Source: Actinomadura sp. CNU-125 (GTDB lineage: Bacteria; Actinomycetota; Actinomycetes; Streptosporangiales; Streptosporangiaceae). Taken from it: DNA of 45,978 nucleotides. Positions within the stretch are counted from its first letter, which is position 1. Each line of letters opens with the position of its first letter. This document shows positions 17,764-26,234 of this stretch, piece by piece. The translations under genes were made by a program, and so were the position numbers. The stretch is taken from assembly GCF_001942465.1 (NCBI RefSeq), contig NZ_MKJY01000466.1, forward strand, positions 1-45,978, given 5' to 3'. The notes under the pieces are model-generated. The model did no database searches. It had not been told where the DNA came from and saw only the letters and a program-made list of their open reading frames with translations.

Positions 17764-18494
17764 GTGAGCGTGCTCGTGATCACCGGGACCTGTACCGGAG
17801 TGGGGAAGACGGTCGTGACGGCCGCACTGGCCGCCGTCGCCGCCGCGCGCGGCACGTCGGTCGCGGTCGTCAAACCCGGGCAGACGGGCGTCGATCCCGG
17901 CCGAGCCGGGCGATCTGGACGACGTCCGCCGGCTCGCCGGGATCGCGACGTGCACGAGTTCGCCCGGTTCCCCGACCCGCTGTCACCGGCCGCCGCCGCC
18001 CGGCTCGCCGGGACGCCGCCGGTGCGGCTGCCGCAGGTCGCCGAACGCGTCCGGGCCCTGTCGGACGACCGCCGCCTCGTCCTCGTCGAGGGCGCGGGCG
18101 GCCTGCTCGTCCGCTACGACGAGGAGGGCGGCACGATCGCCGACCTGGCGCGCTGGCTCGGCGCCGCGGTCGTCGTCGTCGCCCGTCCCGACCTCGGCAC
18201 CCTCAACCACACGGCGCTGACGCTGGAGGCGATGGCGCACCGCGGGGTGCAGCTCGCCGGGGTCGTCATCGGCGCCTGGCCGGACCGGCCCGACCTCGCG
18301 CAGCGCAGCAACATCCGGGACCTGGAGACCATCGCCGCCCGCCCCCTCGCGGGCGCGCTGCCCGCCGGTGCGGCGCCCTGGACGCCCCCGAGTTCCTCGT
18401 CGCCGCCCACCGCGGCCTGGCCCCCGCGCTCGGCGGCGCCTTCGACCCTGCTACTTTCCGTGATGGCTTCGGACTCGATAAGGAGAACACGTGA
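17764..18494 (+). CDS. bioD: ATP-dependent dethiobiotin synthetase, frameshifted
   Basis: Closes the ureido ring of 7,8-diaminopelargonic acid with CO2 and ATP. Opens with the P-loop region [17 protein letters not shown], then [28 protein letters not shown] and [21 protein letters not shown], all BioD signatures. Three indels are apparent: near 17893 and 17950 (mutually compensating around [13 protein letters not shown]) and near 18375, after which the correct frame reads [20 protein letters not shown] and ends DKENT at TGA 18492. That stop overlaps the bioB GTG (GTGA), so the two genes are translationally coupled. Confidence 0.88.
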
Positions 18495-19582
18495 GCGAAG
18501 CGAACCAGAAAACACAGCAGCGCAGCTCACGCATGGCCGAGCCGCCAGGCGAGGCCGGCCGCCGAGCCCCTGGGCGAGGCGGCCGCGTGAGCGACATCAT
18601 TGAGACGGCCCGTCGGCAGGTTCTGGAGGAGGGCAAAGGTCTCTCCGCCGCCCAGGTTCTGGAGTGCCTGACGCTGCCGGACGATCGTCTCGAGGAGCTG
18701 CTCGCGCTCGCGCACGAGGTCCGGGTGCGCTGGTGCGGTCCCGAGGTCGAGGTCGAGGGCATCGTGTCGCTCAAGACCGGCGGCTGCCCCGAGGACTGCC
18801 ACTTCTGCTCGCAGTCCGGCAAGTTCGAGTCGCCGGTGCGCTCGGTGTGGCTGAACATCCCCGAGCTCGTCGAGGCCGCCAAGGAGACCGCGAAGACCGG
18901 CGCCACCGAGTTCTGCATCGTCGCCGCCGTCCGGGGCCCGGACGAGCGACTCATGTCGCAGGTGCGCGACGGCATCAAGGCGATCAACGACGCCGTCGAG
19001 ATCAACATCGCGTGCTCGCTCGGCATGCTCACCCAGGAGCAGGTCGACGAGCTCACCGCGATGGGCGTCCACCGCTACAACCACAACCTGGAGACCGCCC
19101 GCTCGCACTTCCCCAACGTCGTCACCACCCACTCGTGGGAGGAGCGCTGGGACACCCTGCGCATGGTGAAGGACGCCGGGATGGAGGTCTGCTGCGGCGG
19201 CATCGTCGGGATGGGCGAGACCATCGAGCAGCGCGCCGAGTTCGCCGCCGAACTCGCCGAACTCGAACCCGACGAGGTGCCGCTGAACTTCCTCGCGCCC
19301 CGTCCCGGCACCCCGTTCTCCGACCTGCCGCTCGTCGAGGGCCCGGACGCGCTGCGCACCATCGCCGCGTTCCGTCTCGCGCTGCCCCGCACCATCCTGC
19401 GCTACGCGGGCGGCCGCGAACTCACCCTCGGCGACCTCGGCACCCGCGACGGCATGCTCGGCGGCATCAACGCGATCATCGTCGGCAACTACCTCACGAC
19501 CCTGGGCCGCCCCGCCGAGAAGGACCTCGACCTGCTCACCGACCTCCAGATGCCCATCAAGGCCCTCAGCCAGACCCTCTGA
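18491..19582 (+). CDS. bioB: Biotin synthase
   Basis: Radical-SAM enzyme inserting sulfur into dethiobiotin. The [4Fe-4S] motif is in [16 protein letters not shown]; other signatures are [39 protein letters not shown] and GGIVGMGET. Start GTG 18491 has a perfect AAGGAG. This gives a 32-residue Arg/Pro/Gly-rich leader before [17 protein letters not shown], where typical BioB homology begins; a second GTG lies in frame at 18587. The leader DNA contains words shared with the intergenic repeats at 28.1 and 40.9 kb. bioD precedes with overlap; bioF is 3 kb away on the other strand, and bioA is not in the window. Confidence 0.95.
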   Translation: MSEANQKTQQRSSRMAEPPGEAGRRAPGRGGRVSDIIETARRQVLEEGKGLSAAQVLECLTLPDDRLEELLALAHEVRVRWCGPEVEVEGIVSLKTGGCPEDCHFCSQSGKFESPVRSVWLNIPELVEAAKETAKTGATEFCIVAAVRGPDERLMSQVRDGIKAINDAVEINIACSLGMLTQEQVDELTAMGVHRYNHNLETARSHFPNVVTTHSWEERWDTLRMVKDAGMEVCCGGIVGMGETIEQRAEFAAELAELEPDEVPLNFLAPRPGTPFSDLPLVEGPDALRTIAAFRLALPRTILRYAGGRELTLGDLGTRDGMLGGINAIIVGNYLTTLGRPAEKDLDLLTDLQMPIKALSQTL

Positions 19583-19594
19583 GGCGTCGGCGGG

Positions 19595-19876
19595 TCACTC
19601 GTCCGTGACGCGCCGGGCATGTAGATCCGCGATCAGCTTCTCGATGCGCTTCTCCATCCGATCCTCCATATCGCGGGCGTACTGGAGCGGGTGAACGCCG
19701 GTGTCGATCTCAGACGGCGCCGGCGCGCCCTGGACGTGAATCTCGCCTCGGAGGATCTCGATCTTGGCGCCTTGTTCGACCTTGACGTACTTCCAGAGTT
19801 CGTCCTTGCACCAGAGATCGATGGGCTTTTCCGGCAGCTCGATCTCGTAGTCGTGGTGGACGACGTAGTAGCCCAC
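19595..19876 (-). CDS. Small protein resembling the N-terminal module of Uma2, nuclease partner
   Basis: 93 residues from GTG 19876, two bases after the Uma2 stop codon, so almost certainly co-translated. Residues about 14-50 (LPEKPIDLWCKDELWKYV, then KIEILRGEIHVQGAP) align without gaps to the N-terminus of the preceding nuclease (LPDTPYNLWVRGELDEYI, then RVEIIEGEIVVSPAP). The catalytic half is absent; instead the protein ends in a charged predicted helix, MEDRMEKRIEKLIADLHARR. It looks like a free copy of the substrate or dimer-forming module and might modulate the nuclease. Function is not known; the homology is seen directly. Confidence 0.7.
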   Translation of the reverse strand: MGYYVVHHDYEIELPEKPIDLWCKDELWKYVKVEQGAKIEILRGEIHVQGAPAPSEIDTGVHPLQYARDMEDRMEKRIEKLIADLHARRVTDE

Positions 19877-19878
19877 GG

Positions 19879-20550
19879 TCAGTCCTTCCAGGGCTTCCAG
19901 TGGGCGGTGTCGATCTCGACACCGAACGGGTCGGGGAGGTGGATCGTCTCGCCGAACTCCCAGGACTCCTGGTGCAGGTACGCGCCCGTGCCTTGGTCGG
20001 GGATGGAATAGAGCGTCGTCCGGGCGACCTTGGGGGAGCGATCCACCAGGAGGTAGTAGGGGATTTCGGTCCGGGCGTACCCGGTCCACTTGTTCGGCTT
20101 CTTGCCCTGCTTGCGGCGTTCGCTTCTCTTGGGGGGCAGGTCGTCGCCCTTGCCGTTCTTGGAGGTGACCTCCACGGCCATCTCGATCTCGTCCGATACG
20201 AGCCGGGGCAGATCAGCGTCCGAAGCGGCCTGCAGGATCTCCCCGGTGGTGATCACGAGGTCGGGGATGAACGCCTGCCAGACGCCGACGAGGTTCAACT
20301 CGGTCATCTGCTGGGCTTCCCAGGGGAAGTCGGGGTCGTCGAATTTGGCTCGCTCGAATGCTCGCGTGATGTAGCGGATGGGCGTGCCGTGAGCGAGCGT
20401 GGGAGCGGGGGACACGACGATTTCTCCCTCGATGATTTCGACGCGTGACCCTTCGGGGGCGTCGATGTACTCATCGAGTTCGCCGCGTACCCACAGGTTG
20501 TATGGCGTGTCGGGCAAATCCGACACGTGCACTTCCGGTTGGATACTCAC
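19879..20550 (-). CDS. Uma2 family (DUF820) PD-(D/E)XK endonuclease-like protein
   Basis: 223 residues. Uma2 proteins carry a restriction-endonuclease fold and are abundant in actinobacteria and cyanobacteria, with largely unknown roles. The catalytic core is complete: FIPDLVI supplies the Asp, EMAVEVTSKNG the E-x-x motif with its nearby Lys, followed by RKQGKKPNKWTGYART and the terminal PYYLLVD strand. I prefer GTG 20550 over GTG 20571 because the bases between (AGGGAGAGG) form its ribosome site. A LexA-like palindrome lies 43-58 bases upstream. The small homologous protein follows within two bases. Codon use is somewhat less GC-extreme than in neighbours, possibly indicating acquisition. 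Confidence 0.85.
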   Translation of the reverse strand: MSIQPEVHVSDLPDTPYNLWVRGELDEYIDAPEGSRVEIIEGEIVVSPAPTLAHGTPIRYITRAFERAKFDDPDFPWEAQQMTELNLVGVWQAFIPDLVITTGEILQAASDADLPRLVSDEIEMAVEVTSKNGKGDDLPPKRSERRKQGKKPNKWTGYARTEIPYYLLVDRSPKVARTTLYSIPDQGTGAYLHQESWEFGETIHLPDPFGVEIDTAHWKPWKD

Positions 20551-20592
20551 GTTCCGTGGCCTCTCCCTCACGATCCGACCTCCGTCATCGTA

Positions 20593-20608
20593 ACGAACAC
20601 ATGTTCGG
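20593..20608 (-). promoter_or_regulatory. LexA-like SOS box upstream of the Uma2 gene
   Basis: CGAAC at 20594-20598, four bases, GTTCG at 20603-20607: the core of the actinobacterial LexA site TCGAAC-N4-GTTCGA, with only the outermost base pair differing. It lies 43-58 bases before the chosen Uma2 start, a normal promoter position. Confidence 0.5.
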
Positions 20609-20663
20609 AGTGTATGCGGAACGTCGCACTCCGTTCATCGTCCGGAGGGAGGGCGCGGGACGG

Positions 20664-21464
20664 TCAGTGGCGGCGGAGGCGGGTGATGAACTTGTACCGG
20701 TCGCCGCGGTACAGGGACTGGGCCCACTCGACCGGCTGGCCCGTCGTGTCGAAGGCGTGCCGCGACAGCAGGAGCATCGGCAGGCCGACGTCGACGCCGA
20801 GGAGCTGGGCGTCGTGCGGGGTGGCCAGGACGGTCTCGATCGTCTCCTCGGCCTCGGTCAGGTGGACGTCGTAGGCCGTCGCGAGCGTCTCGTACAGCGA
20901 GTGGTGCCGCGACAGTTCGCGGCGCAGGCCGGGGAAGCGGCGGGCGGGCAGGTGCGAGGTGTCGATCGACATGGGCTCGCCGTCGGCGAGCCGCAGCCGG
21001 TGGACGCGCAGCACGCGGCCGCCGGGGCGGATGGCCAGCAGCGCGGCGAGGTGCTCGTCGGCGCTGACGTACCCGGCCTCCAGGATGCGGGTCTCGGGGC
21101 GCAGGCCGTGGTGCCGCATGTCCTCGGTGTAGCTGACGAGCTGGAGCTCCTGCGCGACCTTGGGCTTGGCGACGAACGTGCCCTTGCCCTGGATGCGCTG
21201 CAGGCGGCCCTCGACGACGAGTTCGGCGAGCGCCTGCCGGACGGTGGTGCGGGACGTCTCGTACTTCTCGGCGAGCGCGCGTTCGGGCGGCAGCGGGCTG
21301 CCGGGCGGCAGCGACTGGATCAGCTCGACCAGCAGCTCTTTGAGCTTGTAGTACTTCGGGATGCGGGGTGCGTGGCTGGAGTGGTGCCTACCGATGTCGC
21401 TCAACGCGGCCCGATCGAAGCCGTGCCCGCCCCCGTGCCGGGGCCCGCCCCTGACCTCCGTCAC
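20664..21464 (-). CDS. dasR: GntR/HutC family regulator, DasR orthologue
   Basis: 266 residues from GTG 21464, preceded by GAGGAG. N-terminal winged helix: [31 protein letters not shown] and [32 protein letters not shown]. The UTRA effector domain then reads [42 protein letters not shown] and [14 protein letters not shown]. These match Streptomyces DasR closely along the whole length. DasR is a global repressor released by glucosamine-6-phosphate that links chitin/N-acetylglucosamine use to development and antibiotics. No matching dre operator was seen in the window. Its place between biotin genes and Uma2 is unusual and may be chance. Confidence 0.85.
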   Translation of the reverse strand: MTEVRGGPRHGGGHGFDRAALSDIGRHHSSHAPRIPKYYKLKELLVELIQSLPPGSPLPPERALAEKYETSRTTVRQALAELVVEGRLQRIQGKGTFVAKPKVAQELQLVSYTEDMRHHGLRPETRILEAGYVSADEHLAALLAIRPGGRVLRVHRLRLADGEPMSIDTSHLPARRFPGLRRELSRHHSLYETLATAYDVHLTEAEETIETVLATPHDAQLLGVDVGLPMLLLSRHAFDTTGQPVEWAQSLYRGDRYKFITRLRRH

Positions 21465-21501
21465 GGCATCTCCTCACGTTCATCATCGGTTCTCCCCGAT
21501 G

Positions 21502-22714
21502 TTATGCGTGAAGACTACGACCGGTAGCGCGCGCGATCTCCGCCAGGGCGGTTCCGAGGCTTGTGAGGTCCGACTCGTCCACGGTGGCGCGTGCGGTCAG
21601 CCGCAGGCACGCGCGTCCCTTCGGTACCGACGGCGGGCGGAAGCACCCGACGCGGACGCCGTGGTCAGCGCAGATCTCCGCGCCGCGCAGGGCGGCGTGC
21701 GGCTCGCCCAGATAGACGGGGACGACGGCGGCCGCGGGCGCGGCCGTCTCGAGGCCGGAACCGGCCGCGAGGGCGGTCATCCGGCGGGCGACCGCGCGGG
21801 CGCGGCGGGCAGGCCCGGGTCGGACTCCAGCACGTCGAGGGCCGCGAGCGCGGCGCGACGGCCGGCGGGTTCAGTCCGGTGTCGAAGATGAACGAGCGCG
21901 CCGTGTCGACCAGCGCGTCGATCACCTCGGGGGCGCCGAGGACGGCTCCGCCCTGCGAAGCCAGCGATTTCGACAACGTGAGCGTGCGGACGACGTCGGG
22001 TTCGCCCGCGAGGCCCGCGCGGCGGCCGCGGCGCCCCGGCCGCCGGGGCCCACGACGCCGAGGGCGTGCGCCTCGTCGACGACGAGGAGGGCGCCGTGGG
22101 ACCGGACGAGCGCGTGCAGTTCGGCGAGCGGGGCGAGGTCGCCGTCCACGGAGAAGACGGCGTCGGTGACGACGATCGCGTGGTCCTCGTCGCGTCCGGC
22201 GAGCGCCTCGGCGACCGCGGCGACGTCGCGGTGCGGGACGATCTCGACGCGGGACCGCGACAGCCTGCAGGCGTCGACGATCGAGGCGTGGTTCGTCCGG
22301 TCGGACACCACGAGGACGTCCGGGCCGGAGAGCGCGGTGACGGCGCCGAGGTTGGCGAGGAAACCGGAGGAGAACACGAGCCCGGCGGCGGCGCCGGTGA
22401 ACGCGGCGAGCCGCCGGTCGAGCTCGGTGTGCAGCTCGGTGGTGCCGGTGACCAGCCGCGACCCGGTGGAGCAGGTGCCGAAGGCGCGGGCCGCGGCGGC
22501 GGCGCCGGCGGCGAGGCGGGGGTCGTCGCACAGCCCGAGGTAGTCGTTGGACGCCAGGTCGATCAGGCCGCGGGTGCGGGGGCGGAGCGTGCGGCGGAGC
22601 CCGGGCCGCGTGCCGCCACGCGGCCGCGTCCCGGAGCCGGGCGAGGGGGTCCGCCGGCCGCGGCCCCGCGCGCCCCGGCACGGCCGTCCGCTCGTCCTCG
22701 CTCAGCTCGGTCAT
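21502..22714 (-). CDS. bioF: 8-amino-7-oxononanoate synthase, several frameshifts
   Basis: PLP enzyme that condenses pimeloyl thioester with alanine in biotin synthesis. Reading across frames gives MTELSEDERTAVPGRAG, then LIDLASNDYLGL, GLVFSSGFLANLGAVTAL, SDRTNHASIVDACRLSR, TDAVFSVDGDLAPLAEL and LLVVDEAHALGVVGPGG, then TLSKSLASQGGAVLG with the PLP-binding Lys in SKS, and a C-terminal domain ending LAEIARATGRSLHA. Four indels are needed, near 22607, 22015, 21860 and 21805. All catalytic landmarks survive, which argues for sequence errors. It is divergent from pdtaS and on the opposite strand to bioD-bioB. Confidence 0.85.
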
Positions 22715-22789
22715 GCCGGGCATACTGCCAGGCCCGCGTGGGAGGGGGACGCGCGGGCCGCACCAAAACCGATGGGCGATGATGGTCGG

Positions 22790-24478
22790 GTGCCTACCTT
22801 GACCGACCTCGTCCGCGATCACACCGACCTGACCGAGACGGACGTGGAGTGGCTGCACGCCCTCGTGTCGGACTGGCAGCTCCTCGCCGACCTGTCGTTC
22901 GCCGACCTGCTGCTCTGGGTGCCGCTGCGGCTCGGCGACGCCCCGCCCGCGGACCCGCGCGGCCGGGTCCTCGACACGGGCGCGGCCGTCCCCGGCTGGG
23001 TGGCGATCGCGCAGATGCGGCCGACGACCGGCCCCACCGCGTACCCGGAGGACCTGGTCGGCAAGGTGGTCCGGACGGGACGCCGCAAGCTGATCGACAT
23101 CGCGTGGCGGGAGCGCCGGATCGTCCGGGAGGGCGACCCGGAGTGGGGGAGCGGCATCCCGGTGCGGGAGGAGTCGATCCCGGTGCGGCGCGGCGCGAAG
23201 ATCCTCGGGGTGATCCAGCGCAGCACCAACCTGAGTTCGGCGCGGACGCCGAGCCGGCTGGAGCTGACGTACCTGCAGTCCGCCAGCGACCTCGCGAAGA
23301 TGATCTCCGAGGGGCGGTTCCCGGTGCCGGGCGAGGAGCCGAACCTGCTGCGCTCCCCTCGGGTGGGGGACGGGCTCATGCGGCTCGACCGGTCGGGACG
23401 CGTGATGTACGCGAGCCCGAACGCGCAGTCGGCGTACCGGCGGCTCGGCTACCCGACGGACCTGGTCGGGGAGAACCTCGGGGAGATCACCGCGGAGCTG
23501 TGCGACACCGGGGAACCGCTGGAGGAGGCGCTGAGCGTGCTGCTCAGCGGGCGGGCGCCGCGCGAGGTCGAGGTGGAGGCGCACGGGCCGATCATGCAGC
23601 TGCGGACGATCCCGCTGGTCGTCGGCGGCACCCGGATCGGCGCGATCGTGCTGTGCCGGGACGTCACGGAGCTGCGGTGGCGCGACCGGGAGCTGATGAC
23701 GAAGGACGCGACGATCCGGGAGATCCACCACCGGGTGAAGAACAACCTGCAGACGGTCGCGGCGCTGCTGCGGCTGCAGGCGCGGCGGCTGCGGATCCCG
23801 GAGGGACGGGCCGCGCTGGACGAGGCGGTCCGGCGGGTGGGGTCGATCGCGATCGTGCACGAGACGCTGTCGCTCACCCCGGACGAGCTGATCGACTTCG
23901 ACGACATCGCCGACCGGGTCATCACGATGGCGGGGGAGGTGTCGACGCCGGAGACCAAGGTCACGCCGAAGCGGTCCGGGAACTTCGGGGTGCTGCCCGC
24001 GGAGGTCGCGACGCCGCTGGCGATGGCGCTGACCGAGCTGCTGCAGAACGCGCTGGAGCACGGCCTGGCGAACCGGTTCGGGACGCTGGAGGTCATCGCG
24101 CACCGGACGGGCGGGGCCCGCGAGCGGGCGGGCCGCGACGAGCCGTCGGACCTGCGGCGCACGGCGGAGCGGCAGCCGGTGTGGGGCGAGCTGTCGGAGG
24201 CGGGCGAACCGGAGCCGCGTCCCGCCCGTCCGGACGGCCGGGACGCCGCGGCGGCCGAGCGGCGCCTGGTCATCGTGGTCGCCGACGACGGGGTGGGGCT
24301 CCCGGCGGACTTCGACGTCGAGAGCAGCAACAGCCTCGGGCTGCAGATCGTCCGCACGCTGATCGTGGGGGAGCTGGGCGGCAACCTGGACTTCCGGCCG
24401 CGGGAGGGCGGCGGCACCGAGGTCGTCGTCGACGTCCCGCTGGACCACGACCACCGCGGCGGGCCGCCCCGCCCGTAA
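22790..24478 (+). CDS. pdtaS: Sensor histidine kinase PdtaS
   Basis: 562-residue cytosolic kinase of the HisKA_2 class. Domains in order: GAF-like N-terminal region (DWQLLADLSFADLLLWVPL onwards, about 1-170), PAS (GLMRLDRSGRVMYASPNAQS, about 190-290), phospho-acceptor helix with the His in REIHHRVKNNLQTVAALLRL at about 320, and an ATPase domain with ELLQNALEHGL and VADDGVGLP. This is the architecture and sequence of mycobacterial PdtaS, which signals through the RNA-binding antiterminator PdtaR. Relative to that protein, the ATPase domain contains an extra charged loop of about 50 residues between LEVIAHRTGG and RRLVIVVADD. Adjacent whiB1 matches the mycobacterial gene order. pdtaR is not in the window. 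Confidence 0.92.
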   Translation: MPTLTDLVRDHTDLTETDVEWLHALVSDWQLLADLSFADLLLWVPLRLGDAPPADPRGRVLDTGAAVPGWVAIAQMRPTTGPTAYPEDLVGKVVRTGRRKLIDIAWRERRIVREGDPEWGSGIPVREESIPVRRGAKILGVIQRSTNLSSARTPSRLELTYLQSASDLAKMISEGRFPVPGEEPNLLRSPRVGDGLMRLDRSGRVMYASPNAQSAYRRLGYPTDLVGENLGEITAELCDTGEPLEEALSVLLSGRAPREVEVEAHGPIMQLRTIPLVVGGTRIGAIVLCRDVTELRWRDRELMTKDATIREIHHRVKNNLQTVAALLRLQARRLRIPEGRAALDEAVRRVGSIAIVHETLSLTPDELIDFDDIADRVITMAGEVSTPETKVTPKRSGNFGVLPAEVATPLAMALTELLQNALEHGLANRFGTLEVIAHRTGGARERAGRDEPSDLRRTAERQPVWGELSEAGEPEPRPARPDGRDAAAAERRLVIVVADDGVGLPADFDVESSNSLGLQIVRTLIVGELGGNLDFRPREGGGTEVVVDVPLDHDHRGGPPRP

Positions 24479-24498
24479 CGGCGCCCGCCGGTAACGGC

Positions 24499-24531
24499 GA
24501 AGTGCCCGTGACCTGTGGTCACGGGCACTTC
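24499..24531. terminator. Bidirectional terminator between pdtaS and whiB1
   Basis: Perfect 15-base-pair stem, GAAGTGCCCGTGACC against GGTCACGGGCACTTC, with a three-base loop, located between the converging genes. Confidence 0.85.
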
Positions 24532-24610
24532 GGAAGGCTTCTCGCGCGGGCGGCGCCGGTGGGCTCTCCGGCAATCGGCTCGGAGGCTGCGCCGCCGTGC
24601 GGGAGTCTCG

Positions 24611-24871
24611 CTAGAGGCTCACGTTGGCGCGGGTGCGGGCGCGGGCCGCGCGGCGCTTGAGGGCGCGGCGCTCGTCCTCGCCCATGGCGCCCCAGACGCC
24701 CGAGTCCTGGCCGGACTCCAGCGCCCAGCGCAGGCAGGCGTCGGATACGTCGCAGCGCCGGCATACTTGCTTGGCCTCTTCGATCTGCAGGATCGCGGGC
24801 CCGGTGTTGCCGATCGGGAAGAACAGCTCGGGGTCCACGTCACGGCAGGCTGCGCGGTGGCGCCAGTCCAT
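24611..24871 (-). CDS. whiB1: WhiB1 iron-sulfur transcription factor
   Basis: 86 residues from ATG 24871 (MDWRHRAACRDVDPELFFP), GGAGTGG upstream. The four cluster-binding cysteines are Cys9, Cys37, Cys40 and Cys46, the same numbers as mycobacterial WhiB1. The GVWGAMGEDERR turn (canonical GVWGGMGEDE, here with one Gly to Ala change) precedes the basic DNA-binding tail LKRRAARARTRANVSL. WhiB1 is an essential, NO-sensitive regulator that binds the primary sigma factor. The gene converges with pdtaS and has a CRP-type operator in its promoter region. Confidence 0.95.
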   Translation of the reverse strand: MDWRHRAACRDVDPELFFPIGNTGPAILQIEEAKQVCRRCDVSDACLRWALESGQDSGVWGAMGEDERRALKRRAARARTRANVSL

Positions 24872-24914
24872 GCGGTCCACTCCTTCGTCAGGTGGTGGAG
24901 ACACTCCACCCAAT

Positions 24915-24930
24915 TGTGAACGGTTTCACA
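24915..24930 (-). promoter_or_regulatory. CRP-type operator upstream of whiB1
   Basis: TGTGA-ACGGTT-TCACA, a perfect match to TGTGA-N6-TCACA, 44-59 bases before the whiB1 start. Mycobacterial whiB1 is known to be controlled by the cAMP receptor protein through sites upstream of its promoter, so the role is probably conserved. Confidence 0.75.
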
Positions 24931-25071
24931 TGTCGCGAACTCCCGGGGCGGCGGTGGCCGGATCCAGGGTCGGTTGTTCGACGGCGCCCCGGCCAGGCGG
25001 TCGGCGTCATCGGGACCCCTGTCGGCGGGCGCACTTTGAGCGTGTCAGGGGCGTACTACCAGGCGCAAGAC

Positions 25072-25093
25072 CTTTGAGAAAGGATTCTCAAAG
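25072..25093. promoter_or_regulatory. 9-bp perfect inverted repeat in the whiB1 upstream region
   Basis: CTTTGAGAA, AGGA, TTCTCAAAG. Unusually AT-rich for this DNA. A partial half-site (CTTTGAG) occurs at 25034. It could be an operator, since the arms TGAGAA/TTCTCA resemble Fur-family boxes, or a terminator of the lipid-kinase transcript ending at 25166, although no U-run follows. Confidence 0.4.
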
Positions 25094-25165
25094 TATGGGT
25101 GTCGCATGTGTCACATCAGTGGGTCGATCGTGTTACTTGGATCTCAACACATCGCCGGGGTGCCC

Positions 25166-26103
25166 TCATATGACGATCCGGATGGCCTTCGGCACCGAAC
25201 GGAACGTCACACTGCGGTGTTCGCCAAGGTAGTCGCCGTCGAGCTGAAAGGCGACGGGACGCTCCGCGCGCAGCGTGACCTCCGCCGCGTCGTGCACGTT
25301 CACGACGTCCCGTCCCTGCACAGGACGGGTGCGCGCCAGCAGCATCCCCGCCACGGCGGCCAGCGTCGCGCCCACCCGCAGCGAACGGATGCCGAACACG
25401 TCGAGGCCGCGCGCGAAGTGCGCGAGCGGGCTCGGATTCACCGGGACGCGGCCGACGAATGTCCACGGCGACGTATTAGAGATGAAGGCAAGGAACAGCC
25501 CCGATTTCGGCGGACGCCCCGGCTGTTCCAACGTGAGCGCCCCGCGGCGCCGATCAGTTCCCCGGAAGAAATGGCGAACGGCCGTTCGAACATAGAGCGA
25601 CGGATCGGCCTTGCGTCCCGTTCCGCGATGCCGTTCGACCTCCCGCACGACCTCCGCGTCCAGCCCGACGCCCGCACAGAACGTGAAATACCTTTCGGGG
25701 CCGTCGCCCGGCCGGGCGACGCCCAGCCCGACCGTCCGGTACCGGCCCGCCCGCAGCGCCTCCAGGACGACACGGGTGGCACCGATCGGGTCGCCGGGCA
25801 GCCCGAGGGCCCGCGCGAACACGTTCGCGCTCCCGCACGGCAGCACCGCCAGTGCGGGCGGCACGGCGGCACCGGCGGACAGCAGGCCGTTGACGGCCTC
25901 GTTCACCGTGCCGTCCCCGCCGAGCGCGATCACCACGTCGTAACCGTCCGTGGCGGCGTCGCGGGCCAGTTCCATGGCATGGCCGCGGTGCCCCGTCTCG
26001 GCGATGACGAGGTCGAGGTCACCGGCGCAGGCCCGGACCAGCAGTTCGCGGGCCGCCGGGAGGTGGAGGTCGCCTTGGGGTTGGCGATGAGCATGGCGCG
26101 CAC
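25166..26103 (-). CDS. Diacylglycerol/sphingosine kinase family lipid kinase (frameshift near N-terminus)
   Basis: Lipid kinase with a DAGK catalytic domain. The nucleotide loop is intact: VVIALGGDGTVNEAVNGLL, then LAVLPCGSANVFARALGLPG. C-terminal sandwich domain includes YFTFCAGVGLDAEVVREVE and VAFQLDGDYLGE. The expected N-terminus MRAMLIANPKATSTSRR reads from GTG 26103, but a base is missing near 26055, so the next stretch (ARELLVRACAGDLDLVIAE) sits in another frame. A TAATCT hexamer ends six bases before the start. Family members phosphorylate diacylglycerol or act on phosphatidylinositol mannoside precursors. Confidence 0.85.
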
Positions 26104-26109
26104 GGCGCC

Positions 26110-26115
26110 AGATTA
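26110..26115 (-). promoter_or_regulatory. -10-like hexamer TAATCT before the lipid kinase
   Basis: TAATCT on the minus strand ends six bases before GTG 26103; leaderless arrangement. Confidence 0.45.
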
Positions 26116-26221
26116 CCGAGAGTCGCACCGGGCGTTCTCCCGGCGTTCCCCCGGACGGCCATCGGACGTTCGCCCGCGCGTCCCGGCGGCGACCCGGGAG
26201 TGCGCACGGGGCGGGGCCGAG

Positions 26222-26227
26222 TAGGGT
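26222..26227 (+). promoter_or_regulatory. -10-like hexamer TAGGGT before the membrane protein gene
   Basis: TAGGGT ends seven bases before GTG 26235; no ribosome site. Probable leaderless transcript. Confidence 0.45.
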
Positions 26228-26234
26228 TTTCGGT

